Below, one piece after another: positions 6,184 to 13,211 of a stretch of 18,868 nucleotides of DNA; the first letter of the stretch is position 1, and each line of letters opens with the position of its first letter. Location of the stretch: the NCBI GenBank assembly GCA_905214265.1, contig CAJMLQ010000052.1, positions 1 through 18,868 of the forward strand. Direction: 5' to 3'. The stretch comes from an uncultured bacterium (GTDB taxonomy: Bacteria > Bacillota > Clostridia > Oscillospirales > Ruminococcaceae). A program made the position numbers and the translations under genes. Under the pieces are notes generated by a model. The model had not been told where the DNA came from and did not search any database. It saw nothing but the letters and a program-made list of their open reading frames with translations.

Positions 6184-7347
6184 ATGGCTGACTGCTTCGA
6201 TTTTGACACCTGCCCGGACCGCCGGGGCACCGATTCCAGCAAATGGGACGGCCCGTCCGGCGTCCTCCCCATGTTTGTAGCGGATATGGATTTCCGCTCA
6301 CCGGACTGCGCTGTCCGCGCCATGCAGGAACGCGCCGCCCACGGCGTTTTCGGCTACACCTTTCCGGGAGAGAGCTACCTCACCGCCTTCCGGGACTGGG
6401 AAAAGAACGTCCATAGCGTAACCCTGTCCAAAGAGGAGATATTCACCGTCTCCGGAGTCATCACCGGTCTTTCTTGGGCCATCCACGCCCTGTGCCGGGA
6501 GGGGGAGGGCTGCATCGTCACCATCCCGGCCTACCCGCCCTTCTTCGTTGCACCCAAAAGCTGGGGCGTGACGGTCCGGGAATGTCTCCTGCGGGAAACG
6601 GACGGCCGCTGGGAACTGGACTTTGACGCCTTCGAAGCCCTGACCCGTGAGCCGTCGGTCACCGGCTTTATCCTCTGCAATCCCCACAACCCCACCGGCC
6701 GCGCCTGGACCCGGGACGAACTCATCCGGATGCTGGAAATCTGCAATCAGAACGGCGTCTGGGTCTTCGCCGACGAGATCCACGGCGACATCATCATGCC
6801 CGGAACCGTCTTCACCTCCGTCCTCTCCCTGCCCGACCGCCTGCTGGAACGTACCGTGGTTCTCAACGCCCCCAGCAAGACCTTCAACCTCCCCGGGCTC
6901 CAGACCTCCAACCTCATCGTCCGGGACCCTTCCCTCCGCAAACAGATTCAGGAGGAACTGGACCTCCACCACGTCTCTCCGCCCAACCTCATGGGCCTCT
7001 GCGCGGGAGCCGCAGTCTACCGGGAAGGAAAGCCCTGGCGGGACGCGATGATCACCTATGTCAGCCAAAATTTCCGCCGGATGGAGGAATTTTTTGCCCA
7101 GGAGCTCCCCTCCGTGCCCTTTCGGATGCCGGAGGCCACCTACCTGGCCTGGCTGGATTTCCGAAAGACCGGCCTCACCAGCCGGGAACTGGACGCGCGC
7201 TTCCGGGAAGCCGGAGTTGCTCTGGGCCTGGGCACGATTTTCGGGGAGACCGCCGGAGAAGGCTTCATGCGCCTGACGGCCGCCTGCCCCCGCTCCATGC
7301 TGGAGGACGGGCTTTCCCGCATCGCCGCCGCTCTGAAGCGCTGCTGA
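6184..7347 (+). CDS. malY: MalY/PatB-family cystathionine beta-lyase (C-S lyase)
   Basis: This fold-type I aminotransferase-like enzyme probably cleaves cystathionine or cysteine at the C-S bond, giving homocysteine or sulfide plus pyruvate and ammonia. The 387-residue protein opens with the MalY-type start (DFDTCPDRRGTDSSKW, WVADMDF-like FVADMDF at 31-37). It has NPHNPTGR (166-173), DEIHGDI (197-203) and the PLP lysine K232 in APSKTFNLPGL. The ATG follows AAGGA at 8 nt. It lies 117 nt after metY with no clear terminator between, so co-transcription is plausible. Some MalY relatives also act as regulators or aminotransferases; the sequence alone does not exclude this. Confidence 0.92.
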   Translation: MADCFDFDTCPDRRGTDSSKWDGPSGVLPMFVADMDFRSPDCAVRAMQERAAHGVFGYTFPGESYLTAFRDWEKNVHSVTLSKEEIFTVSGVITGLSWAIHALCREGEGCIVTIPAYPPFFVAPKSWGVTVRECLLRETDGRWELDFDAFEALTREPSVTGFILCNPHNPTGRAWTRDELIRMLEICNQNGVWVFADEIHGDIIMPGTVFTSVLSLPDRLLERTVVLNAPSKTFNLPGLQTSNLIVRDPSLRKQIQEELDLHHVSPPNLMGLCAGAAVYREGKPWRDAMITYVSQNFRRMEEFFAQELPSVPFRMPEATYLAWLDFRKTGLTSRELDARFREAGVALGLGTIFGETAGEGFMRLTAACPRSMLEDGLSRIAAALKRC

Positions 7348-7369
7348 CCTTTAAAGGAGAACAAGACTT

Positions 7370-7606
7370 CTGTATTCGCTGGACCGAATCCCGAAGCTGA
7401 AAATCCTGATCCTGTCCCTGTTCCTGCTCTGTTTTACCCTGTCCTTATTGAACGAGCCGTTGTATACCCTCCTGATGGGCGTTTCTTTTGGGGCAGGCAT
7501 CGTGCTGCTGATTCTCTTTCTGGTGATCCGCGCCATCCAAAAGGACGTGGCCGAACATTTGAAGCACCTTAAACAAAGGAACAATACTCCCACTGAACGA
7601 AGCTGA
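7370..7606 (+). CDS. Small two-helix membrane protein, apparent CTG start
   Basis: I do not recognise the family. The frame encodes about 78 residues: a short polar start (YSLDRIPK), a hydrophobic helix (about 9-27), a short loop (NEPLY), a second hydrophobic helix (about 33-55), and a charged tail (IQKDVAEHLKHLKQRNN) likely in the cytoplasm. A full AAAGGAG ribosome binding site (7353-7359) lies just after malY. No ATG, GTG or TTG in frame falls between it and the first helix. CTG at 7370, 10 nt after the site, is the only reasonable start. The in-frame stop at 7352 limits any longer version. Clear hydrophobic pattern and position behind malY support translation, but the start is unusual. Confidence 0.6.
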   Translation: MYSLDRIPKLKILILSLFLLCFTLSLLNEPLYTLLMGVSFGAGIVLLILFLVIRAIQKDVAEHLKHLKQRNNTPTERS

Positions 7607-7674
7607 CGTTTTCACTGGACATTTCTTCCGTGAAAGCGCATTATAAAAGAAAACCACTGGAGGAGGCCCCCGCC

Positions 7675-8334
7675 TTGATCTATGTAACCGGCGACCTGCA
7701 CGGCGACTTCAGCCGCCTCAGCCATCCCCTGATCAAAAAGCTCAAATCCGCCGATGTCCTTTTGGTCTGCGGGGATTTCGGCTTTGTCTGGAACGGCTCC
7801 AAGGAGGAAGCGCGCCTGTTGAAAAAAATCGGAAAACGCCGCTATGACACCCTTTTTGTTGAAGGGTGCCACGATAATTACACCCTTTTGAAAGAATATC
7901 CCATCGTGGCATATCGGGGTGGCAAGGCCCGAAAAATCTCCGGGAATCTTTATCAGCTGCTCCGGGGTGAGATCTATGAGATCTGCGGCAAGCGGATCTT
8001 TGCTTTCGGTGGCGGCGATTCCGGCGAGATGAGCCTCGACAACCCCATGTGGCAGCCGGAGGAGCAGCCCTCCGAAGAGGAGCAGCAGCACGGCGTGGAT
8101 ACTCTCCGCGCTTGTCATGGTAAGGTGGATTTTATCGTCACCCACGAAGCTCCCGCCTCCATCAAGCATTTTCTGAACCTGGATGACAACGAAGAAAGCT
8201 GCATCCACCTGTACCTGGACTACATTTCCAAGCACTGTGACTTTGAAAAATGGTTCTTCGGACGCTACCACCTGGACAAGGTTATCCCGCCCCGATACCT
8301 GGCCCTCTTCCGGGACGTCTACCGGGCAGAATAG
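7675..8334 (+). CDS. Calcineurin-like metallophosphoesterase, TTG start
   Basis: This is a cytoplasmic metal-dependent phosphoesterase of unknown substrate, 219 residues. It begins MIYVTGDLHGD (D7, H9) and has CGDFGFVW (D34), GCHDN (64-68), THEAP (H157) and FGRYH (195-199). In typical family members the last motifs read GNH and GHxH; here N is Cys65 and the first His is Arg197. Both positions normally bind the second metal, while D7, H9, D34 and H199 of the first site remain. The frame is open to a GTG at 7630, but TTG at 7675 has a perfect GGAGGAGG site (7659-7666) 8 nt upstream and gives the usual family N-terminus. It overlaps the convergent DUF1624 gene by 16 nt. Confidence 0.88.
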   Translation: MIYVTGDLHGDFSRLSHPLIKKLKSADVLLVCGDFGFVWNGSKEEARLLKKIGKRRYDTLFVEGCHDNYTLLKEYPIVAYRGGKARKISGNLYQLLRGEIYEICGKRIFAFGGGDSGEMSLDNPMWQPEEQPSEEEQQHGVDTLRACHGKVDFIVTHEAPASIKHFLNLDDNEESCIHLYLDYISKHCDFEKWFFGRYHLDKVIPPRYLALFRDVYRAE

Positions 8335-9053
8335 TGGCGAATGACGGCCAATGCCCCGATCAGTACCGGCTGATGAACCAGATAAATGAGCAGCGTCTTC
8401 CGCCCGCAGGCGGCGAGGAATCGGCTGCGGCTTTTCATGGCGAAGGGAGGGATTTCCTTCGCCATTATCCATTTTCCGGCGAAAAAGCCGAAAAAAAACA
8501 CCATTCCCCATGGCAGAAACGGAAAGTAATCCGTTGATCGGAACCCCTCCTCCGCCAGCCCCAAAGGATACAGCGCACCGGATCGGACCAGCCATTCCGG
8601 CACCTTCATTCCCAGAAACCGCCCTTCCGGAAGCCCCGCGGTCAGGGCAGCGGCAAACGCCGCCACCCCGAGTCCGGCCAGAGGCGGGACTTTTTCCAAA
8701 GCCGGTCCGGCCAGCGCAGCCAGCAGCATGCTGCTTCCCAGAAGATGCAGCACACCGAACCAGATGGGGAACCCCATGACCCCGGCGGCCATGGCTACCC
8801 CCTCCGCCGCCAGGATACAGATCCCGCCCCGCCGCCAATTGTTCCGGGACAGCAGGCAGCACGCCCCCGCCACCGCTACAAACAATCCAGCGAAAAGGTC
8901 CCGCAGCCCATCCATAAGCGGCAAAGTCAACAGCTCTCCCTCCCACAGCCCGGCGCTTCGGAGATCGTAGAGGGAATGATACCCTACCATGCAGAGAATC
9001 GCAAACCCCCGCACCTCATCCAGCAGCGGGATCCGCCTTTTTTCTTCCTCCAT
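8319..9053 (-). CDS. DUF1624-type membrane acyltransferase-like protein
   Basis: This integral membrane protein resembles the DUF1624 / heparan-alpha-glucosaminide N-acetyltransferase catalytic family. The 244-residue sequence begins with the family motif LLDEVRGFAILCMVGYHSLYDL (about 9-30), holding the conserved RG and H positions. It contains seven or so hydrophobic stretches, and near the C-terminus a KTLLIYLVHQPVL motif typical of acyltransferase-like membrane families. The ATG follows GAGGGGG at 7 nt. It diverges from zapA and ends inside the phosphoesterase gene on the other strand. The bacterial substrate is unknown, so the acyltransferase role is inference from the family. Confidence 0.85.
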   Translation of the reverse strand: MEEEKRRIPLLDEVRGFAILCMVGYHSLYDLRSAGLWEGELLTLPLMDGLRDLFAGLFVAVAGACCLLSRNNWRRGGICILAAEGVAMAAGVMGFPIWFGVLHLLGSSMLLAALAGPALEKVPPLAGLGVAAFAAALTAGLPEGRFLGMKVPEWLVRSGALYPLGLAEEGFRSTDYFPFLPWGMVFFFGFFAGKWIMAKEIPPFAMKSRSRFLAACGRKTLLIYLVHQPVLIGALAVIRHYSAR

Positions 9054-9154
9054 TCAAACGCCCCCTCTGATTTTTCCGCACTTCTTTCATCCTTCCCCGC
9101 CCGCCGGAAACGATACGTACCCGGCGAGAAAAGACAAAATCTTGCAAAAAACCC

Positions 9155-9183
9155 TTTTCACCGCGCGAAAAATCGCATATAAT
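9155..9183 (+). promoter_or_regulatory. Promoter of the zapA-to-maf gene run
   Basis: TTTTCA (9155-9160), a 17-nt spacer and a perfect TATAAT (9178-9183). The start should fall near 9190, giving a leader of about 30 nt before zapA. The -35 box is a moderate match. Confidence 0.7.
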
Positions 9184-9221
9184 AGAAGTACTGAACCGGT
9201 CGTGGAACAGGAGGAATGAAT

Positions 9222-9626
9222 ATGCAAAACCGAGTCAAGGTCGTCATCTGCGGCAAAACCTACACGCTGCAGACCGACGAAAGCCCTTCTTATATGATCA
9301 CCCTGGCTAAGGAGCTGGACAAGCGCATCAACGCCTTTTTGGAGGAAAATGAAAGCGCGGCTCTCACCTCCGCCGCCGTTATGGTCGCCCTGGAGCTCAT
9401 GGACGAAAGCATGAAGTCGGTCTCCGATGTGGACAACATCCGCGCTCAGATCAAGGGCTACGTGGAGGAGGCCGCCGGAGCCCGTATCGAAGCCGATCAG
9501 CTCCGCCGGGAGCTCACTCTGCTCAAGCGGGAAAATGAAAATCTGAAAAGCGATCTGGAGCTCTACAGCCTTCGGGACAAGGTCGGCGGGGAAAGCGGAA
9601 AATCTGGCGGGGAGAGCCGGAAATGA
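9222..9626 (+). CDS. zapA: Cell division protein ZapA
   Basis: ZapA binds FtsZ at the division site and promotes bundling of its filaments. The 134-residue protein has the ZapA N-terminal domain (NRVKVVICGKTYTLQTDES, about 3-21, then YMITLAKELDKRI). A long helical, coiled-coil-like part follows (about 75-120), with the tail KVGGESGKSGGESRK, probably disordered. Two ATGs lie in frame: 9216 is only 1 nt after AGGAGG and 9222 is 7 nt after it, so I chose 9222. The stop overlaps the start of the U32 gene in an ATGA arrangement, indicating translational coupling. Confidence 0.93.
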   Translation: MQNRVKVVICGKTYTLQTDESPSYMITLAKELDKRINAFLEENESAALTSAAVMVALELMDESMKSVSDVDNIRAQIKGYVEEAAGARIEADQLRRELTLLKRENENLKSDLELYSLRDKVGGESGKSGGESRK

Positions 9627-11692
9627 AGCCGGAAATTCTCGCCCCCGTTGGTTCCCGGGAAGCCCTGGAGGCCGCCGTCCGCTGCGGCGCCAACGCCGTC
9701 TATCTGGGGCAGAAGAGCTTCAGCGCCCGGGCGGATTCCCGCAACTTCACCCCGGAGGAGTTGGCGGACGCCGTAGCCTATGCCCACCGCTTCGGCGTCC
9801 GTGTCCATCAGGCCCTGAACATCCTGGCCTTTGACCGAGAGTTCCCGGCCCTAGAGGACTGCATCCGTGCCGCCTGCGACGCAGGGGTGGACGCCCTCAT
9901 CGTCCAGGACTGGGGCGTGGCCGCCGCAGTAAAGGCCCTGGCCCCGTCCATGCCCCTCCACGCCTCCACCCAGATGGCTATCCACTCCCCTGCAGGGGTC
10001 CGGACCGCGGAAGAACTGGGCTTTTCCCGGGTGGTGCTGGCCCGGGAGCTCTCCCGGGAGGAGATCGCCGCTATCCGCGCCTCCACTTCTCTGGAGCTGG
10101 AGGTCTTTGTCCATGGCGCGCATTGCATGTCCGTTTCCGGTCAATGCTATCTGAGCGCCATGTTGGGCGGAAAAAGCGGCAACCGGGGCCGGTGCGCCCA
10201 ACCCTGCCGCCTGCCCTTTTCCGCCGGCGTGCCGGGGACCACCCGGGCAGGAGAGACAGTCCTCTCCCTCAAGGACATGTGCCTGATCCCCCATCTGGAA
10301 GAGCTGGCCGCCATGGGGATCGAGTCCTTCAAAATCGAGGGCCGAATGAAGCGGCCGGAGTACGTCGCCTCCGCCGTTTCCGCTTGCCGGGCGGCCCTGG
10401 ACGGCCGGGAGCCGGACCTGGACGCTCTCCAGGCGGTCTTTTCCCGCAGCGGCTTCACCTCCGCCTATTTTGACGGCCGCATCGGCCGGGAGATGTTCGG
10501 CTTCCGCCGAAAGGAGGACGTGGAAGCGGCCTCCAGCGTCCTTCGGGAGCTGCAAACTTCCTTTCTAAAAGATGTTCCCCGCATTCCGGCGGAAATGGAA
10601 CTGACCCTGGAACCGGAGCGGCCCGCCTCCCTGACCATGACGGCGGAGGGGAAATCCGTCACCGTCTCCGGCGCCCTCCCCCGGGAATCGGAGAACCCCG
10701 CCGATGAAACCTCTGCCCGACGGTTCCTGGGCAAGCTGGGTGGGACGCCGTACTTTCTGACGAAGCTGCGCGTGCGAAATGAGGGCAGCCTCTCCCTCCC
10801 TGCCTCGGGGTTCAATGCCCTGCGCCGGGACGCGGCAGAACAGATGGATGCCCTTCGCACTGCCGTGGAGCCCCGTTTCACCGGCGGCGCTCTCCCCGCT
10901 CTCCCGGAACCGCTCAAAAACTCCACGATTCCACAAGAGATCTGGGGGGAATTTCAATCTTTTGCACAGATCCCCATGGAAGCCGCCGAGGATTTTTCCC
11001 GCATCCTCCTTCCTGTCCCGGAGCTGGAAGCTCATCTGGAGGAACTGCGGCCTCTTCTGCCCCGGCTGGCTGCCGTACTGCCCCGGTTCACCTTTTCCGA
11101 AGAGGGGCAGTGGGTTTCGCGCCTGCTCACCCTGCGGAAGCAGGGTGTTGCCGCCCTATGGTGCAGCAACGCCGCCCATATTTCCATGGGCCGGGACGCC
11201 GGGATGAAACTGTTGGGGAGTCCTTGGCTCAATCTGACCAATTCCCAGAGCCTTCTGGCCGCCCAGCAGCTGGGACTGGTGGCGGCGGCCATCTCCATCG
11301 AAACCGCCCTTCCCGATGCAGCCCGACTGCGGACAAGTCTCTCTCTGGGGATCGCCGCCTACGGTCTGCTGCCGCTGATGTCGCTACGGAGCTGCCCGGT
11401 AAAGTCTCAACTGGGCTGCGCCAAATGCCGGCGTCAAGGCTTCCTCACCGATCGCAAGGGGGTAAAATTCCCGGTACGATGCGATTTTGACCGCTCGACC
11501 AGCTTTCTTTACAATTCCGTGCCCCTGGAACTTGCCGGCCGACTTGAGGAGCTCTCACCTTTTTCGTTTCTGCTTCTCCTGTTCACCGGCGAAACTCCGG
11601 AGGAAGCAGCCGCCGTGCTCCGGCGGTACCAGACACGTCAGAAGCCCGAAGGTGCCTTTACCCGGGGCCTTCTCTACCGCGGGGTGGAATAA
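9623..11692 (+). CDS. U32-family protein (DUF3656 type, RlhA-like)
   Basis: The 689-residue protein belongs to family U32, named as peptidases. Several members (RlhA, TrhP, UbiU/V) are now known to support RNA or quinone hydroxylation and to hold iron-sulfur clusters. The N-terminal half is the U32 domain: ILAPVGSREALEAAVRCGANAVYLG (5-29), the signature EVFVHGAHCMSVSGQCYLS (160-178) and SGNRGRCAQPCR (185-196). Cysteines 168, 175, 191 and 195 are placed as in cluster-binding members. The long C-terminal part fits the DUF3656 type and has another cysteine-rich segment (CPVKSQLGCAKC, near 593). The ATG overlaps the zapA stop by ATGA. A 23S rRNA hydroxylase role is possible; a peptidase role is less well supported. 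Confidence 0.88.
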   Translation: MKPEILAPVGSREALEAAVRCGANAVYLGQKSFSARADSRNFTPEELADAVAYAHRFGVRVHQALNILAFDREFPALEDCIRAACDAGVDALIVQDWGVAAAVKALAPSMPLHASTQMAIHSPAGVRTAEELGFSRVVLARELSREEIAAIRASTSLELEVFVHGAHCMSVSGQCYLSAMLGGKSGNRGRCAQPCRLPFSAGVPGTTRAGETVLSLKDMCLIPHLEELAAMGIESFKIEGRMKRPEYVASAVSACRAALDGREPDLDALQAVFSRSGFTSAYFDGRIGREMFGFRRKEDVEAASSVLRELQTSFLKDVPRIPAEMELTLEPERPASLTMTAEGKSVTVSGALPRESENPADETSARRFLGKLGGTPYFLTKLRVRNEGSLSLPASGFNALRRDAAEQMDALRTAVEPRFTGGALPALPEPLKNSTIPQEIWGEFQSFAQIPMEAAEDFSRILLPVPELEAHLEELRPLLPRLAAVLPRFTFSEEGQWVSRLLTLRKQGVAALWCSNAAHISMGRDAGMKLLGSPWLNLTNSQSLLAAQQLGLVAAAISIETALPDAARLRTSLSLGIAAYGLLPLMSLRSCPVKSQLGCAKCRRQGFLTDRKGVKFPVRCDFDRSTSFLYNSVPLELAGRLEELSPFSFLLLLFTGETPEEAAAVLRRYQTRQKPEGAFTRGLLYRGVE

Positions 11693-11710
11693 ACCCCGGA
11701 AAGGACTGCT

Positions 11711-12169
11711 ATGACTTTGAAAATCAAACGTCTGAACCCCGACGCCGCCCTTCCCCGGCGCGCCACGCCGGAAAGCGCAGGCCTGGACCTCTGTGCCTGC
11801 CTGGAAGAGGATCTAGTGCTCCAGCCCTTTGCGCTGGTGCGGGTCCCCACGGGGCTTGCCATTGCCCTGGAACCTGGGACAGTGGGGCTGGTCTACGCCC
11901 GGAGCGGACTGGCCAGCAAATACGGCGTCACCCTCTCCAACTGTGTCGGCGTCATTGACAGCGACTACCGTGGAGAGCTGCAGATCGCCATGACCAACCA
12001 CTCCCAGACCCCCTTCACCATCCATCACGGCGACCGGATCGCCCAGCTGGTGGTCTCCCCCGTCCTCCTCCCGGAGCCGGAAGAAACCGACGAGCTGCCC
12101 GAGACCGATCGCGGAACCGGCGGCTTCGGCTCCACCGGCTTGACTTTTACGCGAAATGGAGGAAACTGA
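11711..12169 (+). CDS. dut: dUTP diphosphatase
   Basis: Dut hydrolyses dUTP to dUMP and pyrophosphate, keeping uracil out of DNA and supplying dTMP synthesis. The 152-residue protein has all five motifs of the trimeric dUTPase family in order: AGLDLCA (23-29), ARSGLAS (63-69), GVIDSDYRGE (79-88), GDRIAQLV (106-113) and the flexible P-loop-like RGTGGFGSTG (133-142). The ATG follows GGAAAGGA at 5 nt and lies 18 nt after the U32 gene, within the same plus-strand run. Confidence 0.97.
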   Translation: MTLKIKRLNPDAALPRRATPESAGLDLCACLEEDLVLQPFALVRVPTGLAIALEPGTVGLVYARSGLASKYGVTLSNCVGVIDSDYRGELQIAMTNHSQTPFTIHHGDRIAQLVVSPVLLPEPEETDELPETDRGTGGFGSTGLTFTRNGGN

Positions 12170-12170
12170 T

Positions 12171-12428
12171 ATGAAACGCACCCTGCTTCTGTTTCTCTAT
12201 CTGCTGGGTGGCATCCTGCTGGGCACTTTGCTGGCGGAACTGGCCAGCAAAGTCTCCTTCCTGAAATGGCTCTGCATCGGGGAGACCATCGGCCTGGACT
12301 CCTTTGCGGTGGACCTGGCGGTGCTCCAGTTCAGCGTCTCCTTTCACATCAGCCTGAACATCGCCATGCTGCTGTGCATCGCTGCGGCCATCGTTCTCTA
12401 TGTCAAAACTGCGTCCCGGGTCCACTGA
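12171..12428 (+). CDS. DUF4321 small membrane protein
   Basis: The 85-residue protein resembles the DUF4321 family, small membrane proteins of Clostridia often found between dut or radC-like genes and maf. It has two hydrophobic helices (about 3-26 and 64-80) joined by a mixed segment (KVSFLKWLCIGETIGLDSF). The role is unknown. The ATG at 12171 follows GGAGG (12158-12162) at 8 nt; an earlier in-frame ATG at 12156 precedes that site and was rejected. It starts 1 nt after the dut stop, so the two are tightly coupled. Neighbours in division and cell shape suggest, but do not prove, a cell-envelope role. Confidence 0.8.
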   Translation: MKRTLLLFLYLLGGILLGTLLAELASKVSFLKWLCIGETIGLDSFAVDLAVLQFSVSFHISLNIAMLLCIAAAIVLYVKTASRVH

Positions 12429-12460
12429 CTGGGACATATTTCGAAGGAAAGCGTCATAAA

Positions 12461-13105
12461 ATGGAAACTATCTTGAAAAAAAAGAAGGAGGAAGCTTGTT
12501 TCCTTGACAGGCTGCCTCCGCTGATTCTAGCTTCCCGTTCTCCACGCCGTCGGGAACTGCTCTCCCGCCTCACCGAAAATTTCCGCGCGGTTCCATCCAG
12601 TTTTGATGAAACGCCGCTGATGACGGCCGGGCTTCCGCCGGAAAAACTGGTCCTGGCGTTGTCAGAGGGGAAGGCCCTTTCCGTCCGCGGCGAGCCGGAT
12701 ACCCCGCCGGATGCCGTAGTCATCGGCGGCGATACGGTGGTGGTCCCCCCCTCCGGCGGGATCTTCGGCATCCCCCGGGACCGGGCCGACGCGGAAAGGA
12801 TGCTCCGGGAGCTTTCCGGGCGGATTCATCGGGTGGTCACCGGCATCACCCTGGCCGGGCCGGCTGGAATCCGCCGCTTTTCCGTAACCACAGAGGTGGT
12901 CTTCTACCCCCTCTCTCCGGCGGAGATCAGCTGGTATCTGGACACAGGCGAACCCTTTGACAAAGCCGGCGCCTACGGCATCCAGGGGAAAGGCGCCTTG
13001 CTGGTCCGGGAGGTTCGGGGGGATTACTGCAATGTCGTGGGACTGCCGCTGGCAGAGCTGGCGCGAAAGCTGTCGGAATTTTGCGGATTTTTATCAAATT
13101 CATAA
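12461..13105 (+). CDS. maf: Maf-family nucleoside triphosphate pyrophosphatase
   Basis: Maf enzymes hydrolyse non-canonical or standard nucleoside triphosphates (dTTP, UTP, modified pyrimidines) to monophosphates; in Bacillus, Maf is tied to septum formation. The 214-residue protein has LILASRSPRRRELL (21-34), the IGGDTVVV segment, PRDRADAERMLRELSG, and the C-terminal DKAGAYGIQGKG with VVGLPL. The ATG at 12461 follows AAGGA at about 11 nt. It adds about 20 residues, including four lysines from an A-rich tract, before the usual family start. A second AGGAGG (12486-12491) lies inside the gene, but no in-frame start codon stands at proper distance. It is placed just before mreB, as in many Firmicutes. 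Confidence 0.93.
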   Translation: METILKKKKEEACFLDRLPPLILASRSPRRRELLSRLTENFRAVPSSFDETPLMTAGLPPEKLVLALSEGKALSVRGEPDTPPDAVVIGGDTVVVPPSGGIFGIPRDRADAERMLRELSGRIHRVVTGITLAGPAGIRRFSVTTEVVFYPLSPAEISWYLDTGEPFDKAGAYGIQGKGALLVREVRGDYCNVVGLPLAELARKLSEFCGFLSNS

Positions 13106-13113
13106 AATATTTC

Positions 13114-13142
13114 TTGTGTAATCCCTCTGGGCAGGGTATAAT
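13114..13142 (+). promoter_or_regulatory. Promoter of the mreBCD-mrdA operon
   Basis: TTGTGT (13114-13119), a 17-nt spacer and TATAAT (13137-13142). The start near 13149 gives a leader of about 63 nt holding two small stem-loops: CATGG...CCATG (13152-13170) and GCGGG-TTTT-CCCGC (13179-13192). Confidence 0.82.
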
Positions 13143-13211
13143 AAGGAGAGGCATGGCATAAACGTCCATGTGGAATCAGCGGGTTTTCCCGCGCAAAGGA
13201 AGTGCAGACCA

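Noticed and set aside
6159..7620. Repeated TTTTCACTGGA upstream of malY (about 6160) and upstream of the phosphoesterase (about 7609)
   Set aside because: Only 11 bases shared, different distance to genes, no dyad or extended similarity; probably chance.
7630..7674. Earlier GTG start for the phosphoesterase
   Set aside because: TTG at 7675 has a perfect GGAGGAGG site at 8 nt and gives the family N-terminus; the upstream part covers that site.
7612..8946. 444-codon minus-strand frame over the phosphoesterase and DUF1624 genes
   Set aside because: It is out of frame with the clear DUF1624 product and antisense to the phosphoesterase; low-complexity Gly/Ala-rich product.
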